DNA from: Pedobacter sp. W3I1
GTDB taxonomy: Bacteria; Bacteroidota; Bacteroidia; Sphingobacteriales; Sphingobacteriaceae
DNA length: 64,000 nt
Direction: 5' to 3'
Assembly (NCBI RefSeq): GCF_030816015.1
Contig: NZ_JAUSXN010000001.1
Location: 1,736,001-1,800,000, forward strand
The notes beneath the pieces were generated by a model, which was not told the DNA's origin, searched no databases, and saw nothing but the letters and a program-made list of their open reading frames with translations. How positions within the stretch are numbered: position 1 is the first letter of the stretch; the number at the start of each line of letters is the position of its first letter. Made by a program: the position numbers and the translations under genes. Shown one piece after another: positions 42,006 through 51,080 of this stretch.

Positions 42006-44549
42006 ATGAAAAGAATATTTCAAGTTTTAATTCTACTAGTTTTAGCCGCTCCGGCCTTCGCTCAAGTACGTCCACAAGGTCAGGCACCGGTAACCCCTTC
42101 TTTAAAGGTTGGTGGCTTAGATCTCGATTATTTTAGTCCAAAAGAATATATCATTGGTGGTACCACGGTAACCGGAACCCAATATTTAGATAAAGAAGTA
42201 TTAATTACCTTATCTAAACTAACTAAAGGCGATAAAATCGTTCTTCCTGGCGAGGCAACTTCTGATGCAATTAAAACGCTGTGGGCACAGGGATTGTTTG
42301 ATGATGTTAAACTTAACATCGAAAAATTTGTTCAGGATTCTGTTTATTTTGAAATTGAGGTAGTGGAGCGCCCGCGTTTAAGTTCTATCGATTTAAAAGG
42401 TATCCGCAAATCTGAAAAAACTGCCATTCAAGAAAAGCTAAATGATAAAACAGGTAAAATCGTAAACGATAACTTGTATAACACCACCTCGGCTATTGTT
42501 AAAAAATACTTATTGGATAAGGGCTTTTTCTTTACCAAGATTGATTACAAAACACGTAAAGATCCGAATGCAGAAAACAGTGTAGTATTAGAGGCTAATA
42601 TTGATAAAGGTCATCGTGTTAAAGTACAGCATATCGATTTTACCGGAAACAAAGATTTCAAATCAGCAAAGCTGAGAAAATACCTTAAAACGCCTAAACA
42701 GTTTGCATGGTGGCGTTTTTGGGGCTCTGGAAAATTCGCAAAAGAGAAATACGATGAGAACAAGGTAAAAATGATTGCCAAAATGCACGAGAAAGGTTAT
42801 CGTGATGCGGAATTACTAAAAGATACCATTTACCAATATAACAAGAAAAAGGTTAACATTAGAATGGACCTTTACGAAGGTAAAAAGTATTATTTTGGAA
42901 ATATTACCTGGGCAGGTAATGCCATTTATCCGGATAGTATTTTGAAGAAAGTATTAACCATCGAAAAAGGTGATGTTTTTAGTGAAGAAAAATTAAATAA
43001 AAAATTAAACGGGGGTGGCGAAAACGGTGGCGATATTAACAGTATGTATACCGATAATGGATATTTAACTTTTAACATCGATCCGGTACAGACCAAAATT
43101 TATGGCGATACGGTTGATGTGGAATTACGCATGTACGAAGGACCACAATATACCAACAACCGCATTACGTTAAAAGGTAACACGATTACAAATGACAAGG
43201 TTGTTTTACGTGAGATCCGTACTAAGCCAGGACAGAAATTTAACAAAAGTGATCTAATCCGTACCATTCGCGAAATTGGTCAATTGGGTAACTTCGACGA
43301 GTCTAAAACTGTACCTACACCTCGTCCTAACCCGGCAGATGGTACTGTAGATATAGAATATGCAGTAGAAGAGAAACCTTCAGATCAGATTGAACTATCA
43401 GGTGGTTTTGGTGGTGGCCGTATCATCGGTACATTAGGTTTAACTTTCAATAACTTTTCATTACGTAACTTATTTAATCTAAAAGCTTACAAGCCATTGC
43501 CAAAAGGAGATGGTCAAAAATTAAGCTTACGTGGACAAACCAATGGTAAATATTACCAATCATACAGTTTCTCATTCTCACAACCTTGGTTTGGTGGCGA
43601 GAAACCCGTAAGTTTTGGCGTAAGTGCATTTACTTCATTACAATCTAACGGTTTAAGTAATGGTGATCCAACTTTTCAAAAAATACGTTTAAACGGTGTA
43701 ACGGTTAGTTTAGGTAGAAGATTAAACTGGCCAGATAATTATTTCCAATTAAGCCATGCCGTTAGTGTACAACAGTACATCTTAAATAACTATTCAGGAT
43801 ATTTATTTAATACTGGTACATCTTACAACATAAGCTTATCACAAGAGATTAGTCGCGATTCAAGAGATTCACCAATCTTCCCTAAATCAGGGTCGTTCTT
43901 ACGTTTCACTATTCAGGCAACGCCACCATTTTCATTGTTAAATAAAACAAACTATGCAACGGCATCTGATAGAGAGAAATACCGCTTTACTGAATATCAT
44001 AAATGGAAATTCGATTCACAATGGTACCAACGTGTAGCAGGGAACCTGGTCATCAAAGCACAGGCACAGTTTGGTTTCTTGGGTCAATACAATAAAGCAG
44101 TGGGTCAATCAGCATTTGAACGTTTCAAATTGGGAGGTGATGGTATGCAGGGATTCGATTTCTTGCAGGGATCTGAGCTGATCGCAATGCGTGGTTATGC
44201 AAACAATGCTGTTATTCCGAATGGCTCTGATCCGGCTGTAGCACAGCAATCAGGTAGCCCGATTTATACTAAATATGTATTGGAGGCACGTTATCCGGTT
44301 ATTGCAAGTCAACAAGCTACAGCCTTCGTTCTGGCCTTCGCTGAAGCTGGTAACACCTGGAACAGATTTGGTGATTTTAATCCTTTTAATGTTAGAAGAT
44401 CAGTGGGTGTAGGTGCAAGGATCTTCCTTCCTATATTTGGTTTGTTGGGTATCGATTATGGACACGCATTTGATACCATCCCTGGGCTATCAGACGGAGG
44501 AAAGCAAAATTTTACATTTAGTATCGCACAACAATTAGGTGGATTTTAA
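42006..44549 (+). CDS. bamA: Outer membrane protein assembly factor BamA
   Basis: An 847-residue outer membrane protein that inserts beta-barrels. A signal peptide ends AAPAFAQ (1-21 from the ATG at 42006); an earlier TTG at 41979 is rejected because the extension is not signal-like. Five POTRA domains (about 70-440) precede a 16-strand Omp85 barrel. LRGYANNAV (start of the barrel-plug segment, with R-G-Y) and the terminal FTFSIAQQLGGF are characteristic. It is followed by two OmpH/Skp chaperone genes, forming the barrel-assembly cluster. The 149-nt gap after uppS may hold its own promoter. Confidence 0.96.
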   Translation: MKRIFQVLILLVLAAPAFAQVRPQGQAPVTPSLKVGGLDLDYFSPKEYIIGGTTVTGTQYLDKEVLITLSKLTKGDKIVLPGEATSDAIKTLWAQGLFDDVKLNIEKFVQDSVYFEIEVVERPRLSSIDLKGIRKSEKTAIQEKLNDKTGKIVNDNLYNTTSAIVKKYLLDKGFFFTKIDYKTRKDPNAENSVVLEANIDKGHRVKVQHIDFTGNKDFKSAKLRKYLKTPKQFAWWRFWGSGKFAKEKYDENKVKMIAKMHEKGYRDAELLKDTIYQYNKKKVNIRMDLYEGKKYYFGNITWAGNAIYPDSILKKVLTIEKGDVFSEEKLNKKLNGGGENGGDINSMYTDNGYLTFNIDPVQTKIYGDTVDVELRMYEGPQYTNNRITLKGNTITNDKVVLREIRTKPGQKFNKSDLIRTIREIGQLGNFDESKTVPTPRPNPADGTVDIEYAVEEKPSDQIELSGGFGGGRIIGTLGLTFNNFSLRNLFNLKAYKPLPKGDGQKLSLRGQTNGKYYQSYSFSFSQPWFGGEKPVSFGVSAFTSLQSNGLSNGDPTFQKIRLNGVTVSLGRRLNWPDNYFQLSHAVSVQQYILNNYSGYLFNTGTSYNISLSQEISRDSRDSPIFPKSGSFLRFTIQATPPFSLLNKTNYATASDREKYRFTEYHKWKFDSQWYQRVAGNLVIKAQAQFGFLGQYNKAVGQSAFERFKLGGDGMQGFDFLQGSELIAMRGYANNAVIPNGSDPAVAQQSGSPIYTKYVLEARYPVIASQQATAFVLAFAEAGNTWNRFGDFNPFNVRRSVGVGARIFLPIFGLLGIDYGHAFDTIPGLSDGGKQNFTFSIAQQLGGF

Positions 44550-44739
44550 TTGATAAAGAACAAAAATTTAACTAATTATGCAATAAATCATTGCAATAGG
44601 AGTTTAAAGAAAGCTTAGGTTATTAACTATATCATTAACACACACACGCAAATGAAACCGTCAGGATTTTGCCTACTTGGCAATAAAGAAGATAAAATCA
44701 TGATAGCTTCATCGCCCTTAAAAAACAATTATTAACAGG

Positions 44740-45270
44740 ATGAAAAAATATCTTTTTATCGCATTCCTACTTTGCACTTCTTTTGGTGCCTTTGCACAGA
44801 AGTTTGCTTATGTAGACACGGAGTATATTTTGAAGCATTTACCAGAATATAAATCGGCATTAAGTCAGTTAGATGTTGCCTCAAAACAATGGCAGCAACA
44901 AGTAGATCAGAATTTTTCTGAAATAGACCGGATGTACAAGGCTTATCAGGCCGATCAGGTTTTATTAACTGATGATATGCGTAAACGCCGTGAAAACGAA
45001 ATTATAGAAAAAGAAAAGCAGGCTAAGGAATTTCAACGTTCCAAATTTGGGCCAGATGGGGATCTTTTTCAAAGCAGGGTAAAATTAATTAAACCTATCC
45101 AGGATAAAGTTGCCGAGGCTATTAAACAGATTGCAAAATCTAAATATCTAGACTTCATTTTCGACAAGAGTAGTGAAGCAACAATGATGATTTATGCAAG
45201 TAGCAGTTACGATGTTAGTAATGATGTAATTGTAAAATTAGGTTATAAACCAGGGACTGTAAATAATTAG
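44740..45270 (+). CDS. OmpH/Skp family periplasmic chaperone (first copy)
   Basis: A 176-residue periplasmic protein: signal peptide ending FGAFAQ (1-19), then the OmpH pattern KFAYVDTEYILKHLPEYK followed by a long charged helical region (about 45-110, predicted coiled coil) and a C-terminal strand. Skp-like chaperones hold unfolded outer membrane proteins for BamA. It is 190 nt after bamA; the gap has a hairpin but no gene I can support. A second copy follows after 63 nt. Duplicated ompH genes behind bamA are common in Bacteroidota. Confidence 0.9.
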   Translation: MKKYLFIAFLLCTSFGAFAQKFAYVDTEYILKHLPEYKSALSQLDVASKQWQQQVDQNFSEIDRMYKAYQADQVLLTDDMRKRRENEIIEKEKQAKEFQRSKFGPDGDLFQSRVKLIKPIQDKVAEAIKQIAKSKYLDFIFDKSSEATMMIYASSSYDVSNDVIVKLGYKPGTVNN

Positions 45271-45333
45271 TATATTCGCCCCTGATTTTTAGAAAAAAAA
45301 CAATTAGAAAAAATAAAAAAGTAAAATAGAACG

Positions 45334-45912
45334 ATGAGAAAGTTAATTAACGTATTCTTTGTAACAGCAGGTTTATTGTTTACAGCGAATATGGCAAGTG
45401 CACAACAAAAATTGGGTCACATTAATTCTGAGGAGGTATTTGCAAATTTACCAGAGGCTAAAGCAGCTCAAGGAACTTTAGAGACCTTAGGTAAACAAAA
45501 ACAAGCTGATATTGATGCAATGATCAAAGAATATCAGGGAAAATTGGCAGCAGCTCAGGCTAAAGAAAAGACTTTAAGTGAAGCTAATAAAGAAACAGTG
45601 GGTAAAGAATTACAAACTGCAGGCCAGGAATTACAGGATTTAGAAAAACGCATTACTGATGCCCGTACTAAAGCTTCACAAGATATAGGTACTAAACAAG
45701 GTGAATTGTTCCAACCAATTCAAGCTAAAGTTGCAACTGCAATTTCAGCTGTAGCAAAAGAAAAAGGCCTTGCTTACGTTTTCGATATTGCAAACGGACA
45801 AGGTGGCAACAACTTAGTTTTCTGGGAAGGTGGTGATGATATTACTGCTTCAGTAAAAACTAAATTAGGAATTACTGCAACTGCTGCAAAACCAGCAGCA
45901 CCTAAAAAGTAG
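45334..45912 (+). CDS. OmpH/Skp family periplasmic chaperone (second copy)
   Basis: A 192-residue periplasmic chaperone with a signal peptide ending ASAQ (1-23) and the same OmpH opening KLGHINSEEVFANLPEAK. A long Ala/Lys/Glu-rich helical stretch (about 42-120) should form the coiled-coil tentacles, and the tail ends in AAKPAAPKK. It is 63 nt behind the first copy and is followed by a strong terminator. The two copies differ in the coil and tail, so they may serve different client sets, which is inference. Confidence 0.9.
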   Translation: MRKLINVFFVTAGLLFTANMASAQQKLGHINSEEVFANLPEAKAAQGTLETLGKQKQADIDAMIKEYQGKLAAAQAKEKTLSEANKETVGKELQTAGQELQDLEKRITDARTKASQDIGTKQGELFQPIQAKVATAISAVAKEKGLAYVFDIANGQGGNNLVFWEGGDDITASVKTKLGITATAAKPAAPKK

Positions 45913-45965
45913 TCTTTCAGTCCATAGTCTTGAGTCCTTAGTCTCAAGTCAAGAAACACGATACT

Positions 45966-45998
45966 GCGGAATTAAGTTTAACTTAGTTCCGCTTTTTT
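45966..45998 (+). terminator. Terminator after the ompH genes
   Basis: GCGGAATTAAGTT pairs with AACTTAGTTCCGC (one G-U pair, 13 bp) and runs into TTTTTT. It closes the bamA-ompH-ompH transcript, 54 nt after the second ompH stop. Confidence 0.85.
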
Positions 45999-46039
45999 GT
46001 TTTTGAAGGATTTACCAATTACAGATTTATCTGGACTGT

Positions 46040-46146
46040 CGTCATCTCGACTGAAGCGCAGCGAAATGGAGAGATCTATACTTGATAGATTTAGCTTCGC
46101 TGAGCCTTCGGGTTCTCGACTACGTTGCACTCCGCTCGAAATGACG
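46040..46146. repeat. Long palindromic repeat, CGTCAT...ATGACG family
   Basis: The 107-nt unit begins CGTCATCTCGACTGAAGCGC and ends GCTCGAAATGACG. It matches the repeat at 12237-12318 at the ends and in the GGAGAGATCT word. The gap 45913-46274 otherwise holds the terminator above and, from about 46180, degenerate copies of CATTTCAACTTT. No gene is visible in it. Confidence 0.75.
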
Positions 46147-46274
46147 ATTTTCTTGTTGGAAGTTTTTGTTCAAGAGTGCTAAACATTTCAACTTTACAAC
46201 ATGCTAACCAACACTAAAACATTCCAATTTTCAACTAACTTTACAACTTTCTAACATTTCAACTTTCCAACACA

Positions 46275-47096
46275 ATGCAGTCATCTCCAATAGGTATTTT
46301 CGATTCAGGTTACGGTGGTTTAACGGTTTTTCGTTCTATTGCCGATAAATTGCCTGATTACAATTATATCTATTTGGGTGATAATGCCCGTTCACCCTAT
46401 GGCGATCATTCTTTTGATACCATTTATAAATATACTTTAGAATGCGTTGAATGGCTTTTTGCTAAAGGATGCCATTTGGTTATCCTGGCCTGCAATACAG
46501 CTTCAGCAAAAGCGCTTAGAACGATCCAGCAAATAGATCTTCCTGCTAATTATCCTGATAGAAGAGTGTTGGGTGTAATCAGACCCACTGCAGAGGTTAT
46601 AGATGGATATACAACCACAAAACAAGTTGGTGTAATGGGAACCAGGGGGACGGTTAATTCTCAATCTTATCTTTTAGAGATCAATAAATTTTTTCCTGAG
46701 ATTAAGGTTTACCAGCAAAGCTGCCCAATGTGGGTTCCGCTGATCGAAAACAACGAACACTTACAACCAGGAGCAGATTTTTTTATCAATGAATATTGCG
46801 ATCAGTTATTGCGCCAATCGGCAGACATCGATTGTGTATTATTGGCCTGTACGCACTACCCTTTATTAATGCCTAAACTGAGGAAAGTATTCCCTGACCA
46901 TATAAGCGTTTTAACGCAAGGCGAGATTGTAGCCAATAGTTTAGTTGATTATTTAAAGAGACATCCTGAAATGGAACAAAAATTAGTAAAACAGGGAAAG
47001 AAATCTTTTTATACCAGCGGCGATCCTTTAGCTTTTGATGAACATGCCTCTATTTTTTTTGGAGAGACATTGGAATCGCATAGAATGATTGTTTAA
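46275..47096 (+). CDS. murI: Glutamate racemase
   Basis: A 273-residue cytoplasmic enzyme that makes D-glutamate for peptidoglycan. The two catalytic cysteines are C73 in LACNTASAKAL and C192 in LLACTHYPLL, and GIFDSGYGGLTVFRS (7-21) with its Asp-Ser pair is the family signature. It follows the ompH genes at a distance of 362 nt of repeat DNA, so it is likely transcribed separately. The following 407-nt gap is repeat-filled. All catalytic residues are intact. Confidence 0.96.
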   Translation: MQSSPIGIFDSGYGGLTVFRSIADKLPDYNYIYLGDNARSPYGDHSFDTIYKYTLECVEWLFAKGCHLVILACNTASAKALRTIQQIDLPANYPDRRVLGVIRPTAEVIDGYTTTKQVGVMGTRGTVNSQSYLLEINKFFPEIKVYQQSCPMWVPLIENNEHLQPGADFFINEYCDQLLRQSADIDCVLLACTHYPLLMPKLRKVFPDHISVLTQGEIVANSLVDYLKRHPEMEQKLVKQGKKSFYTSGDPLAFDEHASIFFGETLESHRMIV

Positions 47097-47477
47097 TTGT
47101 TGATGTTGTCGGTTAATTGTTTAGCTGTAAACCGCCAACTGTAAACCGCCAACTGTAAACTGCCAACTATAAACTGAACCATGATTAATCGGTTAACTGC
47201 TTAACTGTTGATTAAGATAGATTGTTGGATTGCTAAATTGTTAACTGACAAGTGTAAACTGAAATAGGTTAATTGTGAACCGCAAATGGCTAACTGTCAA
47301 CTGAAATTTGGTTAATCGGTTAATTGTCCATTGCTAACTGAAAACTGAAAATTGCCAACTGCGATAATTGTTTTTAAGCTAGAAAGGCAAATGGAAGGCT
47401 TTAATAGTCATCTGTCAGCCTAAACTCATCATAATAAAAGAAAACATTTTTCTTTAGGTTGTAACAAGTTAAAAGGA
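47097..47477. repeat. Degenerate word-repeat region between murI and the PurF-like gene
   Basis: The 407-nt gap is packed with variants of AACTGTAAAC, GGTTAATTG and AACTGAAAACTG. At 47127-47174 a 14-nt unit GTAAACCGCCAACT occurs in three tandem copies plus a partial fourth. No open frame, hairpin terminator or riboswitch is visible before the promoter at 47478. Confidence 0.65.
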
Positions 47478-47485
47478 TAACTTTG
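47478..47485 (+). promoter_or_regulatory. TAnnTTTG -7 element for the PurF-like gene
   Basis: TAACTTTG lies 18 nt before the ATG at 47504 and overlaps an earlier TTG, which is therefore not the start. Confidence 0.5.
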
Positions 47486-47503
47486 CGGCTTCAAACCCAC
47501 ACA

Positions 47504-49405
47504 ATGAGTGATCAGATAAAACACGAATGCGGAATCGCTTTTATTCGCCTGTTAAAACCACTTTCTTACTACCAGCAAAAGTACGGTACAGCACTTTACG
47601 GCCTTAATAAATTATACCTTTTAATGGAAAAACAGCATAACCGGGGCCAGGATGGCGCAGGTATTGCCACCATTAAACTGGATATGAAACCGGGCAGTAG
47701 GTACATTAGCCGATACCGGAGCATGGCATCTAATGCGGTAGCTGATATTTTCGAATATGTACAGAACAAATTTGTCGATATCCAAGAAAACACACCTGAA
47801 CTAATGCAGGATACAGAATGGCTCAAAAACAACGTAAGCTTTATCGGCGAGGTGTTAATGGGCCATTTGCGTTATGGTACACATGGTAAAAACAGTATCG
47901 AAAATTGCCACCCTTTTTTAAGGCAAAACAACTGGATGACACGTAACTTGGTTATTGCGGGTAACTTTAACATGACGAATGTTGATGAGTTATTGGAACA
48001 ATTGTACGAGTTAGGTCAGCATCCTAAAGAAAAAGCAGATACCGTTACAGTATTGGAGAAAATCGGTCACTTTTTAGATGATGAGAACCAGGAGCTTTTC
48101 GATCAGTATAAAAAAGAAGGTCATGATAACGTTGCAATTACACACAAAATATCTGATAACTTAGATATCGCGAACATTCTTCGCCGCTCAGCCAAAACCT
48201 GGGATGGAGGTTATTCTATCTGTGGCATGGTGGGTAATGGCGATTCGTTCATTATGCGCGATCCGGCAGGTATCCGTCCGGCGTATTATTATTATGATGA
48301 TGAGATTGTTGTAGCGGCTTCAGAAAGACCAGCTTTACAAACTGCATTTAATATCCAGTTTAAAGATGTTAAAGAGATCGATCCCGGTCACGCTTTAATT
48401 ATCAAGAAAAACGGAGAGGTAAGCATGGAGCAATTCCGAGAGCCTACCGAAAGATTATCATGCTCGTTCGAGCGCATTTATTTCTCAAAAGGAAGTGATG
48501 TAGAAATTTACCGTGAGCGTAAGCAGTTAGGCCGTTTATTGAGTGATAAAATTCTTCAGGCGGTTAATTACGATTTAAAAAATACGGTATTCTCATTTAT
48601 CCCAAATACAGCAGAAGTTGCGTTTTTTGGAATGGTTGATGGTGTTCAGCAATATGTGCGCAGGCACCAGAAAGATATACTCTTACATAAGAAAGAAACA
48701 CTAACAGATCAACAACTTGATGACTTGTTATCTTTAGCACCTCGTGTAGAAAAGTTAGCGGTTAAGGATGTAAAACTGAGGACCTTTATTACTCAGGATG
48801 CAGACCGTAGTGAAATGGTGGCGCATGTTTATGATACTACTTATGGTATTATCAACAACCATCAGGATACTTTAGTTGCGCTTGATGATTCTATTGTGCG
48901 TGGTACTACCTTAAAACAAAGTATCATTAAAATTGTTGACCGTTTACATCCTAAGAAAATTATTATTGTTTCTTCCGCACCTCAGATTCGTTACCCTGAT
49001 TGTTATGGTATCGATATGAGCAGGATGGGACAGTTTGTTGCTTTCGATGCGGCTATTCAGTTGCTAACGGAGCGTGGTATGTGGCAGGTGATTGAAGATG
49101 TTTATACCAAATGTAAAGCCTCATTACTTTTACCTAAAGAGGAAATTGTAAATCACGTTAAGGAAATTTATAAGCCGTTTACTCCTGAAGAAATCTCGGC
49201 TAAAATTGCACAGATTATTACCCCAAAAGGTACTGTTGCTGAGGTTGAAGTAATTTACCAAAGTTTAGAGAACCTGCACGAAGCTTGTCCGAAAAACAAA
49301 GGAGATTGGTATTTCTCAGGAAATTATCCAACCCCAGGTGGAAACAAAGTGGTAAATAAAGCTTTTGTTAACTGGAAAGAAGGAAATAACCAAAGGGCTT
49401 ATTAG
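47504..49405 (+). CDS. PurF-family amidophosphoribosyltransferase-like protein, long form
   Basis: A 633-residue protein with an N-terminal Ntn glutaminase domain and a phosphoribosyltransferase domain. The first residues are MSDQIKHECGIAF; in the family the N-terminal Cys is the nucleophile, so an 8-residue propeptide before C9 would have to be removed, as in Bacillus PurF. The PRPP-binding motif is VALDDSIVRGTTLKQ (about 465-479). PurF is usually about 470-510 residues; this protein has an extra block of over 100, mostly in the glutaminase half (regions near 65-90 and 150-190). It may be true PurF or a paralogue with another role. Monocistronic, with a terminator. Confidence 0.85.
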   Translation: MSDQIKHECGIAFIRLLKPLSYYQQKYGTALYGLNKLYLLMEKQHNRGQDGAGIATIKLDMKPGSRYISRYRSMASNAVADIFEYVQNKFVDIQENTPELMQDTEWLKNNVSFIGEVLMGHLRYGTHGKNSIENCHPFLRQNNWMTRNLVIAGNFNMTNVDELLEQLYELGQHPKEKADTVTVLEKIGHFLDDENQELFDQYKKEGHDNVAITHKISDNLDIANILRRSAKTWDGGYSICGMVGNGDSFIMRDPAGIRPAYYYYDDEIVVAASERPALQTAFNIQFKDVKEIDPGHALIIKKNGEVSMEQFREPTERLSCSFERIYFSKGSDVEIYRERKQLGRLLSDKILQAVNYDLKNTVFSFIPNTAEVAFFGMVDGVQQYVRRHQKDILLHKKETLTDQQLDDLLSLAPRVEKLAVKDVKLRTFITQDADRSEMVAHVYDTTYGIINNHQDTLVALDDSIVRGTTLKQSIIKIVDRLHPKKIIIVSSAPQIRYPDCYGIDMSRMGQFVAFDAAIQLLTERGMWQVIEDVYTKCKASLLLPKEEIVNHVKEIYKPFTPEEISAKIAQIITPKGTVAEVEVIYQSLENLHEACPKNKGDWYFSGNYPTPGGNKVVNKAFVNWKEGNNQRAY

Positions 49406-49436
49406 CCCTATATCGCCTAAAGGGACTTGAATAACA

Positions 49437-49468
49437 AATAGCTCATAGTAATATGGGCTATTTTTTTG
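49437..49468 (+). terminator. Terminator after the PurF-like gene
   Basis: AATAGCTCATA pairs with TATGGGCTATT (one G-U pair) across a GTAA loop, followed by seven T residues. Confidence 0.85.
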
Positions 49469-49559
49469 TGCTTTTTTTACCACGGAGAACACGGAGTTCG
49501 CACAGAGAAAACAGAGCCCTTCGACTCCGCTACCATTGACAGATTCCATAAGAAAGGGT

Positions 49560-49643
49560 CGTCATTGCGAGGAGGAACGACGAAGCAATCTTTCCTGCTA
49601 TAAAGATTGCTTCGTCGGCTGAAAAAGCCTTCTCGCAATGACG
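49560..49643. repeat. Palindromic repeat with perfect 12-bp ends CGTCATTGCGAG
   Basis: CGTCATTGCGAG (49560-49571) and CTCGCAATGACG (49632-49643) are perfect inverted ends. Inside, GAAGCAATCTTT pairs with AAAGATTGCTTC. It has the CGTCAT...ATGACG frame of the other units, but a different interior. Confidence 0.85.
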
Positions 49644-49738
49644 ATAATCTGAGAAGATTTATCTCCTTAAAATCTCTTGCCATTTATATTGATTCTTATA
49701 CAAGAAATTATCCCTCAGGGTGACATAGCTGCCCTCTG

Positions 49739-50044
49739 CGTCATCCTGAATTTATTTTAGGATCTATTTTATTATTCCTGTTAATATATTAGAGAACAGA
49801 GTTGATAATTTAGTGGTTCGTGAGGACACGAACCACGGCGGAAATGTTTAATAGTACCCGATTTTCAATATTTTAACCACCAAGACACAAAGGCAACATT
49901 AATTAACTTCGTGAAGGTTTAATTGTTTTCTCAACTGTCCGTCATCCTGAATTTATTTCAGGATCTGTTTTATTGTTCCTACTAATATATTAGAGAACAG
50001 AAGTTGGTGATTTAGCGGTTCGTGAGGACACGAACCATGGTGGA
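49739..50044. repeat. 105-nt direct repeat, two copies 201 nt apart
   Basis: Copies at about 49739-49843 and 49940-50044 share roughly 90% of positions. Each begins CGTCATCCTGAATTTATTT and contains TAATATATTAGAGAACAGA and the hairpin GGTTCGTG-AGGA-CACGAACC (10-bp stem in copy one). Confidence 0.75.
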
Positions 50045-50310
50045 AGAAATGTAGATTTTTACTGCTGTCTTACTCAATCTAAACCTGACATTCGCGGAAA
50101 GCCCGGAGTGAGGAACGAGTGAGGACTTGAAGCATTGGCAGGACTAACGCTTAATAGCAGCAATGCACCTGCTTTTCAAAAAAAACAGAAAACTCTGGTT
50201 TAGCAATTTTTGTCTGCCTTTCGACTCCGCTAAGGGTGACAGAACGTGAGGAAATTCCATGTGTTCTGTGTTTCCGTGGCTAAAATGCTAGGTATATCTG
50301 TGGTAAAAAC

Positions 50311-50937
50311 CTATGCGTAAAACTTAAGGTACGTTTTAACGATGAGCCAAATGGCAAAGAAGATGATCACGACACCTGCGATTTTATTTAGTTTTTTAAG
50401 CGCATCTTCCTTTATTTTATAACGGAGTTTACTAGAATAAAAACTCTTTGCACCATCTATGCTCAATTGGGTAGCCATGGCGATAAAAAAGCAGACTAAT
50501 TTTTCGTTAAGCATATTGTTCAATTTAACCGAGATGATTCCGCTTACAATAATCCAGAACATTAAGGTAGAGGGGGTGAGGATACACATTAAAAATCCTT
50601 TTATCACATAACCCCGCTTACTTACCTTTTGTAAAGTTGAGCTATCGTAATTAACGGTAATTTTGGAAACGAGGTAATAAACACCTACGGCCAACAGAAA
50701 AACACCACCAATACTGCCTACGTATTTATCAAATTCGGATTTATAATCGATAAATTGACTGCCAAAAAGAACGAGGCCAATTAAGACAATATCACTAATA
50801 ATTACGCCAACGGCCAGGGAAAACCCGGCTTTGAAGCCCCTCTCTATGCTGGTTTTGATCATTGCAAAAAATACCGGCCCTGTTAAAAACGACGAAATAA
50901 TCCCTGCTCCTATACCTAGTAATATGGCTTCAAACAT
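50311..50937 (-). CDS. LysE family translocator
   Basis: A 208-residue inner-membrane protein with about five or six spans. The N-terminal GAGIISSFLTGPVFFAMI (9-26) is the LysE/RhtB signature G-x-x-x-G-P-x-x-x, and the second-repeat CILTPSTLMFWII is also typical. Such proteins export amino acids (lysine, homoserine, threonine) with a proton; which one here cannot be told. It is divergent from the sugar symporter gene across a 143-nt gap and is the only gene on the minus strand in this part. No terminator is evident. Confidence 0.88.
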   Translation of the reverse strand: MFEAILLGIGAGIISSFLTGPVFFAMIKTSIERGFKAGFSLAVGVIISDIVLIGLVLFGSQFIDYKSEFDKYVGSIGGVFLLAVGVYYLVSKITVNYDSSTLQKVSKRGYVIKGFLMCILTPSTLMFWIIVSGIISVKLNNMLNEKLVCFFIAMATQLSIDGAKSFYSSKLRYKIKEDALKKLNKIAGVVIIFFAIWLIVKTYLKFYA

Positions 50938-51080
50938 GCATTGTATTGTTTATAATATGCGAATATGCAATTTTATACCTAAACATATAACATTTATTTT
51001 TGTTGCATTGGTTGCATAAAATTTACTGGTTTTCATTTTTTTTTATTTATGTTTAGAGCCACTAAAACTAAATTTAAAAA

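Larger units (their letters stand above)
49469..50310. other. 840-nt gene-free region of palindromic and direct repeats
   Basis: No credible gene lies here; the frames at 49316-49549 and 49477-49683 (minus) run across repeats. It holds a perfect terminal-inverted-repeat unit (49560-49643), two copies of a 105-nt direct repeat (49739 and 49940), and shorter words such as GGAGTGAGGAACGAGTGAGG at about 50104. Confidence 0.7.

Noticed and set aside
44652..44735. 27-codon frame between bamA and the first ompH gene
   Set aside because: No conserved feature, no start context; probably part of the leader of ompH.
49316..49683. Two minus-strand frames after the PurF-like gene
   Set aside because: One overlaps the end of the PurF-like gene and both run over the terminator or the CGTCATTGCGAG palindrome.
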